From positions 1-10,889 of the forward strand of contig JAFQKO010000060.1 of assembly GCA_017396865.1 (NCBI GenBank): 10,889 nt of DNA, given 5' to 3'. How positions within the stretch are numbered: the first letter of the stretch is position 1; each line of letters opens with the position of its first letter. The translations under genes were made by a program, and so were the position numbers. Below the pieces are notes generated by a model. The model ran no database searches. It saw only the letters and a program-made list of their open reading frames with translations, and was not told the origin of the DNA. This DNA is from Clostridia bacterium. Its GTDB lineage: Bacteria > Bacillota_A > Clostridia > Oscillospirales > QAKW01. Positions 5,596 to 10,889 of the stretch are shown here, piece after piece.

Positions 5596-5665
5596 TTGTC
5601 TTATTAGTAGGACATAATAGTCACGCTTTTATTATACACTATTTTTGTCCTAAATCAAGACAAAA
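5596..5665. promoter_or_regulatory. Twin operators and overlapping divergent promoters
   Basis: Four copies of a TAgGACAaa-like motif form two inverted pairs. Pair 1: TTGTC (5596-5600) and GACAT (5611-5615). Pair 2: TTTTGTC (5643-5649) and GACAAAA (5659-5665), seven exact bases each side. A further GAC-N6-GTC palindrome spans 5611-5622. The minus promoter is -35 TTGATT (5653-5658), 16 bp, -10 TATAAT (5631-5636); pair 2 covers its -35. A weaker plus promoter (-35 AGGACA 5609-5614, -10 TATACA 5633-5638) overlaps pair 1, so the two -10 boxes share bases. This fits autoregulation by the XRE protein. Confidence 0.6.
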
Positions 5666-5676
5666 GGTGTATGTTT

Positions 5677-5916
5677 ATGAAAAGAATTATCGATGGCGAA
5701 CAGGTGAATATTATCGGACCGCAGATCAAGGCGGCGCGAATGAAAGCGGGGATGAGTCAAAAGCAACTTTCTGAAAAATTGGAATTGATGGCGGTCTATA
5801 CCTGCCGCGGGTCTATTTCTCGCATTGAAAACGGTAAACGTGCTGTAACCGACATTGAGATCGACGCGATTTCAAAGGTGTTGGATGTTTCGTTGGATGA
5901 CTTGTTTAACCGATAA
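5677..5916 (+). CDS. XRE-family helix-turn-helix regulator
   Basis: A 79-residue single-domain DNA-binding protein of the Cro/CI (HTH_3) type. The helix-turn-helix covers about residues 15-70: IKAARMKAGMSQKQLSEKL, a slightly extended loop containing CRG (43-45), SISRIENGKR (46-55), then DIEIDAISKVLDVSLDDLF. There is no sensor or protease domain, so it is probably a simple dimeric repressor. I prefer ATG 5677 over the in-frame ATG 5671 because the AAAAGGTG ribosome site (5662-5669) leaves about nine bases to 5677 but almost none to 5671. It is divergent from the SLOG gene, with repeated palindromes between them; the likely job is to repress both itself and the SLOG gene. The inducer is unknown. 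Confidence 0.88.
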   Translation: MKRIIDGEQVNIIGPQIKAARMKAGMSQKQLSEKLELMAVYTCRGSISRIENGKRAVTDIEIDAISKVLDVSLDDLFNR

Positions 5917-5945
5917 AAACGCTTCGAAATCCGAAGCGTTTTTTT
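5915..5945. terminator. Bidirectional terminator, XRE gene against AraC gene
   Basis: A 12-bp stem AAAAACGCTTCG (5915-5926) with CGAAGCGTTTTT (5932-5943), loop AAATC. It starts within the stop codon of the XRE gene, and the AraC stop codon (5944-5946) directly adjoins the other side. T/A runs on both flanks allow function in both directions. Confidence 0.9.
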
Positions 5946-6780
5946 ATATTCCTTTCCGATACTCCCGCATTGTCTTATTGTATTTCTTTTTGAAGAGCTC
6001 GGCGGCCCAACTCATGTTGTTAAAGCCGCTTTCATAAATGATAGCGGTAATGCTGAGGTTGCTGTTGCGGAGCATATTGGCGATGAAGTTGAGCCGAAGG
6101 TCGTTGATGAATTCCGTCACCGTCATGCCCATATATTTTTTCATGCTGCGGCAGACGTGCTCGCGACTTTTATCGGTCAGAGCGAAAAGCTTTTCGCTTC
6201 CTTCAATGAAGTTGCCGTCAGCCCGCATCCGTGCGCAAAGTTCTTCTAACCAGCGTGGAAGAGTATTATCGTAGGGCGCCGGGTTGAAAAAGTAGGTGGT
6301 AAAAAGATCAAAAATAAAGACCCGTAATGCCGTTTTGAGGGCGTTTTCCTCCGTGTTAGGAATGGAACTAATGGTTTTCATGCGGGAATTGAGGGCGGAA
6401 AATTCACTGTTGGTCAGCTGTATTTGCGGTGGCATCGGAGCAGTTAAGAGCTCCGCAGAGGGAAAGCCTGCTCCCAAAAAGGCGAAGATCTCTTCCGCCG
6501 TATTGCGGGTGAAGGTGATGTTGAGCATTGATAGGCTTTCTTCTCCATGTCGAATATAATCATGGCAATCCTGCGGACGGATGAAAACCAGATCCCGCGG
6601 GGTAAGGGGTTGCTCGCTGCCGTTGATCAGATGGGTCGCCTGCCCACTCAGCACCAGAAAGATTTCAAAATAATCATGGTAGTGGGGTCGAAAATATTCG
6701 GTGTCACTCAATATGTAGCGATACATACACTCGATTCGTTGATCCACGAATCGCTCGGCAGTTAATAACTTCGGTTCCAT
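5944..6780 (-). CDS. AraC-family transcriptional regulator with cupin sensor domain
   Basis: A 278-residue regulator. The N-terminal half is an AraC-type cupin: RPHYHDYFEIFLVLSG (31-46), a conserved LINGSEQPL turn, and DLVFIRPQDCHDY (63-75), with His33, His35 and His73 in ligand or metal-site positions. The C-terminal 90 residues hold the two helix-turn-helix units: LTDKSREHVCRSMKKYMG (201-218) with FINDLRLNFIANMLR, and SITAIIYESGFNNMSWAAELFKKKYNKTMREYR (243-275). Start ATG 6780 is fixed by GGAGG six bases upstream; an upstream in-frame ATG at 6822 would place the promoter inside the coding region and is rejected. It is divergent from the GH38 alpha-mannosidase, so it most likely senses a mannose-derived sugar and activates that gene. 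The effector is inferred from context only. Confidence 0.92.
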   Translation of the reverse strand: MEPKLLTAERFVDQRIECMYRYILSDTEYFRPHYHDYFEIFLVLSGQATHLINGSEQPLTPRDLVFIRPQDCHDYIRHGEESLSMLNITFTRNTAEEIFAFLGAGFPSAELLTAPMPPQIQLTNSEFSALNSRMKTISSIPNTEENALKTALRVFIFDLFTTYFFNPAPYDNTLPRWLEELCARMRADGNFIEGSEKLFALTDKSREHVCRSMKKYMGMTVTEFINDLRLNFIANMLRNSNLSITAIIYESGFNNMSWAAELFKKKYNKTMREYRKGI

Positions 6781-6786
6781 AGCGTT

Positions 6787-6791
6787 CCTCC
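6787..6791 (-). promoter_or_regulatory. Ribosome binding site fixing the AraC start
   Basis: GGAGG on the minus strand, six bases before ATG 6780. It excludes the longer reading that would start at 6822. Confidence 0.85.
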
Positions 6792-6820
6792 AAATATCAC
6801 AATACCATAAATATATTATC

Positions 6821-6829
6821 ATTATATCA
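6821..6829 (-). promoter_or_regulatory. Extended -10 promoter of the AraC gene
   Basis: TGATATAAT on the minus strand, an exact TGnTATAAT extended -10. No clear -35 is present, as is common for this type. Predicted start near 6814. It lies back to back with the mannosidase promoter, with one base between the two elements, so the regulator could act on both at once. Confidence 0.6.
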
Positions 6830-6830
6830 G

Positions 6831-6859
6831 TTGAAAATCAATCCTCATTGCGATAAAAT
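6831..6859 (+). promoter_or_regulatory. Promoter of the alpha-mannosidase gene
   Basis: -35 TTGAAA (6831-6836), a 17-bp spacer, and -10 TAAAAT (6854-6859). Each hexamer is one base off consensus. Predicted start near 6866, with a leader under 20 nt. I could not identify convincing AraC-type direct repeats upstream; the AT-rich 6795-6830 stretch is where they would be expected. Confidence 0.75.
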
Positions 6860-6870
6860 AAAAACACACG

Positions 6871-6875
6871 GGAGG
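6871..6875 (+). promoter_or_regulatory. Ribosome binding site fixing the mannosidase start
   Basis: GGAGG ends eight bases before ATG 6884. The in-frame GTG at 6875 overlaps this site and cannot be the start. Confidence 0.88.
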
Positions 6876-6883
6876 TGTATAGG

Positions 6884-9800
6884 ATGCTTTATATTAAAGA
6901 TAAAATCAGTATGACTTGCAAACGCTTGCAAAACCTGATGAAAACCGTACTTTTTGAAGTGGAAACCGAAGCAGTGGAGTGTGGATATAAGAACGATAAT
7001 ATTCCGCCTGCTGAAGGCTGGAAAAAGATCGACTATCTTTATGGCGATGATCGCCATTATTGGCAACGGGGTTACTTTAAAACGCCACCTGCTGAAGAGG
7101 GGTATTTTTTTATGTTGGAGGTGTCCGACGAGTTGGCATCCTACCCGTCCGGCTTGCTGTATCTCAACGGTAAGATGGTTCAGGGGTTGGACGATCAACA
7201 TAAAGAAACTTATTTAGAGCCCGATGTCACCTATGAAATGTATAACTATATTTATACGGGAAAAAATGTATATAATCCCAACCGGAACCCTGTTTTTTCG
7301 TTGCATACCCATGTGGTTCGGGTGGACGTTGCGGTAGAGCAACTTTATTATGATTTACTGGTTCCGTTAGAAGCGTTGGAGGGAATTAATAAAAATACTA
7401 CCGAATATGCCGAGACCCTGCAAGCATTGGAGCGGGCAGTCAATCTCATTGATTTTCGTGATCCGCAAAGTGAATCCTTCCGTGCAAGCATTGCGCGGGC
7501 GAGTGCATTGTTGCAGGAAGAGTATTACGATGTTCTTTGTTCGGTTGAAGGTAAGCCGATTGTGCACTGTATTGGTCATACTCATATCGACGTGGAGTGG
7601 CTTTGGAACCGCAACCAGACGCGTGAAAAGATACAGCGAAGTTTTTCTACCGCCGCTGCACTGATGAAAAAATACCCGGAATATCAGTTTACGCTCTCTC
7701 AACCGGAGTTATATCGCTATTTGAAGGAAGAAGCGCCTGAGAAGTATGATGAATTAAAAAAATTAATCGCGGACGGTCGCTGGGAGCCGGAGGGTGCTAT
7801 GTGGGTTGAGGCTGATTGTAACGTGACCGGCGGTGAAAGCTTTGTTCGTCAGATCATGCATGGTAAGCGATTCTTTAAAGAGGAATTCGGGGCGGAGAGC
7901 CGGGTATTGTTTCTGCCTGACGTTTTTGGTTACAGTGCTGCATTGCCTCAAATTTTGAAGAAATCCGGTGTTGATTATTTTGTCACCTCAAAGATTAGTT
8001 GGAATGATACCAATACATTGCCTTATGACTCGTTTATGTGGCAGGGCATCGATGGGACAGAGATCTTTTCTTCTTTTATTACCACCACTAAAGGAGCTAA
8101 CCCTAATCATGAAATGGAGCGGTATACCACCTATGTCGGGATGCTGCAGCCGGCCTCGGTAATGGGGTGCTGGGATCGCTATCAGCAAAAGGAATATAAT
8201 AAAAATGTTTTATTCACCTATGGCTATGGTGACGGTGGCGGCGGGCCTACCCGTTGGATGCTGGAAAAACAGCGTCGTATGGCGAAAGGTCTACCCGGAA
8301 TGCCTGTTACCAAGATGAACTTTCTGCTTCCTTATCTACAGGCATCTGAAGCAGAATTTAAGAAAAATGTTGAAAAGATCGGCAGAATTCCAAAATGGGT
8401 TGGGGAGTTGTATCTCGAATTCCATCGCGGCACCTATACGACCATGGCAGAAAATAAGCGCGGAAACCGTAAAGCTGAGTTGATGCTCCAAAAGGCGGAG
8501 GCACTCTCTGCTACCGATTTTTATTTAGGAGGTAGTTATGATGCCAAAGGGCTTTATGCTGCTTGGCGGAAGGTGTTGCATAACCAGTTCCATGATATTC
8601 TTCCGGGTTCTTCCATTCAGGAGGTCTATGAGGGCACGGGAAAGGACTATGCCGCTTTGAGTGAATACGGCAACGGTCTCATCAGTGATAAGCTGCAGTC
8701 GATTGCCGCCCGCGTTAAGACTGACGGCGGTACGCTGGTGTATAATCCGAGTAGCTTTGCCCGTAAGGGGGCGGTCAAGGTCGGCGGAAAAACCGTTGAG
8801 CTGACCGAAACCGTTCCCGCCTACGGCTGGAAGGTCGTTCGGTCTGCAGCCAACAATTCCGTTATCGTCGACGGAATGAGCGCTGAAAATGCGTTCTATC
8901 GCATGACCTTGAATGAATACGGCAGCATCGTTTCTCTCTATGATAAAGAAGCGGAGCGTGAGATATTTTTGAGCGGGCAGGCGGGCAATGAATTCCAGCT
9001 CTTTGAGGATTATCCCCGTAAATACGATGCGTGGGAGATCGACGCAACCTATAAGACCAAGCGGTATGCGTGGAACGAGCGGGCAACCATTGCACCGATT
9101 ACAGACGGCAGTCGCAGCGGTTTTTTGGTAAAACGTCCTTATATGAATTCTATGCTGGAGCAGAAGATCTGGCTTTATTCCGAGAATCGCCGCATCGATT
9201 TTGAAACGGAAATCGATTGGCATGAAAAGCATCACCTGATGAAGGTGGCGTTCCCCGTCGACGTTCATACGGATAAGGCGACCTACGAGATCCAGTTCGG
9301 TCACGTTCAGCGTCCCACCCATGAGAATACAAGCTGGGATGAGGCAAAATTTGAGGTCTGCGCCCATAAATGGTCGGATGTCGCCGAAAACGGCTATGGT
9401 GTTGCCTTGCTAAATGATTGCAAGTACGGCTTCAATGCAGAAGGCTCTATCATGAAGCTGACGGTACTGAAATGTCCCGCCTGGCCTAATCCTGCTGCGG
9501 ATGAAGGAAAGCATAGCCTGACCTATTCGCTTTTGCCCCATCAAGGCAGTCTCTACGAGGCAGGGGTTATTCGGGAGGCCTATGCCCTCAATCAGCCGAT
9601 GGACACCGTGGAATTACCCGCCCAAACGGGGGATTTGCCTGCAGAGTTCTCACTGGTCTCCTGTGATCGGGAGAATGTGGTGATCGAAGCGGTCAAAAAG
9701 GCTGAGGATAGCGATGCCATGATCGTTCGACTCTATGAGTCCTTCAACAGCCGCTGCAACGTTACCGTTACCGTCCCCGAAAAATTCAATAAAGTAACGC

Positions 9801-9907
9801 TTTGCGATCTGATGGAAAACGACCTACAGCCACTTACGCTCCAAAGCGGCAAGTTTACGTTGCTTGTCAAAAACTTTGAAATCATTACGCTTAAATTTGC
9901 AAAATAA
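6884..9907 (+). CDS. Cytoplasmic alpha-mannosidase, glycoside hydrolase family 38
   Basis: A 1007-residue enzyme releasing alpha-linked mannose from glycans or manno-oligosaccharides with retention of configuration. No signal peptide, so it acts on imported sugars. Order: N-terminal beta domain (about 1-220), GH38 catalytic barrel (about 226-490), helical middle domain (to about 590), then large beta-sandwich C-terminal domains. Active-site signatures: GHTHIDVEWLW with zinc ligands His234 and Asp236, LPDVFGYSAALPQ with the nucleophile Asp346, and HNQFHDILPGSS with His570, the likely fourth zinc ligand. All are intact. Length agrees with cytosolic class II mannosidases such as streptococcal GH38 enzymes; alpha-1,3 or alpha-1,6 preference cannot be read from sequence. 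It stands alone, divergent from the AraC regulator. The 3' half looks more GC-rich than the 5' half. Confidence 0.96.
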   Translation: MLYIKDKISMTCKRLQNLMKTVLFEVETEAVECGYKNDNIPPAEGWKKIDYLYGDDRHYWQRGYFKTPPAEEGYFFMLEVSDELASYPSGLLYLNGKMVQGLDDQHKETYLEPDVTYEMYNYIYTGKNVYNPNRNPVFSLHTHVVRVDVAVEQLYYDLLVPLEALEGINKNTTEYAETLQALERAVNLIDFRDPQSESFRASIARASALLQEEYYDVLCSVEGKPIVHCIGHTHIDVEWLWNRNQTREKIQRSFSTAAALMKKYPEYQFTLSQPELYRYLKEEAPEKYDELKKLIADGRWEPEGAMWVEADCNVTGGESFVRQIMHGKRFFKEEFGAESRVLFLPDVFGYSAALPQILKKSGVDYFVTSKISWNDTNTLPYDSFMWQGIDGTEIFSSFITTTKGANPNHEMERYTTYVGMLQPASVMGCWDRYQQKEYNKNVLFTYGYGDGGGGPTRWMLEKQRRMAKGLPGMPVTKMNFLLPYLQASEAEFKKNVEKIGRIPKWVGELYLEFHRGTYTTMAENKRGNRKAELMLQKAEALSATDFYLGGSYDAKGLYAAWRKVLHNQFHDILPGSSIQEVYEGTGKDYAALSEYGNGLISDKLQSIAARVKTDGGTLVYNPSSFARKGAVKVGGKTVELTETVPAYGWKVVRSAANNSVIVDGMSAENAFYRMTLNEYGSIVSLYDKEAEREIFLSGQAGNEFQLFEDYPRKYDAWEIDATYKTKRYAWNERATIAPITDGSRSGFLVKRPYMNSMLEQKIWLYSENRRIDFETEIDWHEKHHLMKVAFPVDVHTDKATYEIQFGHVQRPTHENTSWDEAKFEVCAHKWSDVAENGYGVALLNDCKYGFNAEGSIMKLTVLKCPAWPNPAADEGKHSLTYSLLPHQGSLYEAGVIREAYALNQPMDTVELPAQTGDLPAEFSLVSCDRENVVIEAVKKAEDSDAMIVRLYESFNSRCNVTVTVPEKFNKVTLCDLMENDLQPLTLQSGKFTLLVKNFEIITLKFAK

Positions 9908-9944
9908 AATACGCCCGCACGGTAATTTGCCGCGCGGGCGTATT
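9908..9944. terminator. Terminator between convergent mannosidase and topoisomerase genes
   Basis: An 11-bp stem AATACGCCCGC (9908-9918) with GCGGGCGTATT (9934-9944), then an inner CGG/CCG step. It begins right after the mannosidase stop and ends three bases before the topoisomerase stop codon. The T content after the stem (CGTTTATT on plus, TTTATTTTGC on minus) is modest, so efficiency is uncertain, but placement supports a shared terminator. Confidence 0.75.
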
Positions 9945-9947
9945 CGT

Positions 9948-10889
9948 TTATTCAAAGGTAATCTGATCGTTGGGCAGATCGCTTTGGCGAAGCAGATGGC
10001 CAACAGCGGGGAGATTCTTGGTGCGGTAGTAGGAAAGATTGGTCAATCCTGCCGCCTCCACGGTGGTCACCTTTTCCAAAAGGTGCTTGCCCTTTTGGGT
10101 CATCACGCTGACACCCTGAGTCGATTTAGTCGCCTTTTGGGGGATCAATGCCGAGTTGACTACCAAGCCCTTCTGGTTGGTGGAGATCAGCAACAGGTCT
10201 GCGTCGGTGGTGAGCTGCATGGCATCGGCCAGCGGCGATTTATCGCTGTAGGCATTGATCAAGCGGCGGCGGTTGGTTACTGTTTTATAGGAGGTCAGGG
10301 GAACCTTGGCGGCCTTGCCGTTTTCGAAGAAGAACAGCATATCGCCGCTGTAATCGGTGGTAACGGCCATGGCAACTACCGTTTCATCCTGCTCCATCTC
10401 CAGCTTGGCGGGCAGATAATCGCCCATCAGGCTGGCCTTGGTATCCTCAAAGTCGTAGCCTTTGGCCTTATAGGCATTCTGCGCCGAGGTGAAGAAGATC
10501 AGCTCGGCCTTGTTGGTGGCCTCTACTGCAGTACGCAGATCGTCGCCGTCCTTGTATTTCTGGGCGCTGTTCATCCGCAGGGATTGGGGGGTGATCTTCT
10601 TGAAGTAGCCGCCCTTGGAGAGGAAGAAGGTGCAGGGATAATCCTCGATGTGCTCGGTCTCGTCGATCTCCTCCACCTGATCCTCGTAGACCAACTCGGT
10701 CTTGCGGGGGAATCCATAGGTCTTTTTGACCCGCTTGAGATCCTGCTCGATCAGGCGATAGACCTTGGTGCGGCTCTTGAGGATCGCCTCCAGATCGGCG
10801 ATCTCCTTTTCCAGCTTTTCAATATCCTCCAAACGGTTGAGGATGTATTCCTTGTTGAGGTAGCGCAGCTTGATGTTGGCGATGTATTC
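9948..10889 (-). CDS. Type II topoisomerase subunit A (ParC/GyrA-like), C-terminal part
   Basis: The gene is cut by the right edge; 313 C-terminal residues are visible and the frame is open to the last base. The first part, LRYLNKEYILNRLEDIEKLEKEIADLEAILKSR, belongs to the long coiled-coil arm near the end of the breakage-reunion domain; the active-site Tyr lies outside the window. The rest is the beta-pinwheel DNA-wrapping domain, with repeated blades such as CTFFLSKGGYFKKIT, DMLFFFENGKAAKVPL and LLLISTNQKGLVVNS. I do not see a GyrA box (QRRGGKG-like), which points to a topoisomerase IV A subunit or the GyrA-like second copy of Clostridia rather than true gyrase. It would decatenate or relax chromosomes with a ParE partner, probably encoded upstream beyond the edge. 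The TTG at 10832 is an internal Leu codon, not the start. Confidence 0.9.
   Translation of the reverse strand, partial: EYIANIKLRYLNKEYILNRLEDIEKLEKEIADLEAILKSRTKVYRLIEQDLKRVKKTYGFPRKTELVYEDQVEEIDETEHIEDYPCTFFLSKGGYFKKITPQSLRMNSAQKYKDGDDLRTAVEATNKAELIFFTSAQNAYKAKGYDFEDTKASLMGDYLPAKLEMEQDETVVAMAVTTDYSGDMLFFFENGKAAKVPLTSYKTVTNRRRLINAYSDKSPLADAMQLTTDADLLLISTNQKGLVVNSALIPQKATKSTQGVSVMTQKGKHLLEKVTTVEAAGLTNLSYYRTKNLPAVGHLLRQSDLPNDQITFE

Noticed and set aside
6781..6822. AraC start at 6822
   Set aside because: It would include the ribosome site and the likely transcript start. ATG 6780 has GGAGG six bases upstream.
6875..6883. GTG 6875 as mannosidase start
   Set aside because: It overlaps the GGAGG ribosome site; ATG 6884 has ideal spacing.
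8525..9367. 280-codon open frame antisense to the mannosidase
   Set aside because: It lies wholly opposite a well-supported GH38 gene and has no recognisable motif in its translation.

Overview
The window looks like chromosomal DNA of an anaerobic, probably spore-forming Bacillota, most likely class Clostridia (an Oscillospirales-type gut bacterium is my best guess). The reasons are strong AAAGGAGG-type ribosome binding sites, near-consensus sigma-A promoters, short intergenic gaps closed by rho-independent hairpins, a DUF6062 protein, a G5/3D-domain wall protein of the YabE type, a tiny Cys-rich membrane protein of the sort found in spore formers, and a ParC/GyrA-type topoisomerase. Species assignment is inference. 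I see no rRNA, tRNA, CRISPR array, insertion sequence or plasmid/phage core gene.

Layout. 1-253 is non-coding, with an AT-rich palindromic stretch (possibly a dispersed repeat) and a 13-bp terminator hairpin. 254-2104 (minus) holds two paralogous secreted proteins in tandem, one a lipoprotein and one with a plain signal peptide, read from a strong promoter at 2128-2156. 2270-2362 (minus) is a 30-residue Cys-rich membrane peptide with its own terminator and a sigma-K-like promoter. 2579-3909 (plus) is a two-gene operon with a 1-nt overlap: a DUF6062 protein with two CxxC/CxxH units, and a hemolysin III (TrhA/PAQR) membrane protein. Its leader (2472-2576) can fold into two mutually exclusive structures, one of which buries the ribosome binding site. 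4168-5214 (plus) is a DUF348-G5-3D cell-wall protein with a consensus promoter and a match to the WalR box at +1.

5248-5916 is a divergent pair: a small SLOG/DUF2493 protein (minus) and an XRE-family regulator (plus), sharing about 95 bp packed with four copies of a TAgGACAaa-like motif. 5944-9907 is a second divergent pair: an AraC-type regulator with a cupin sensor domain (minus) and a cytoplasmic GH38 alpha-mannosidase (plus). This reads as a local sugar-responsive switch, but no transporter is present here. 9948 to the right edge (minus) is the C-terminal part of a type II topoisomerase A subunit.

The most interesting material is the leader of the DUF6062-hlyIII operon together with the antisense arrangement around the small Cys-rich gene (2183-2579). 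Next come the twin operators of the SLOG/XRE pair and the WalR-like box. The structural claims were read by eye base by base; no folding or database search was run.
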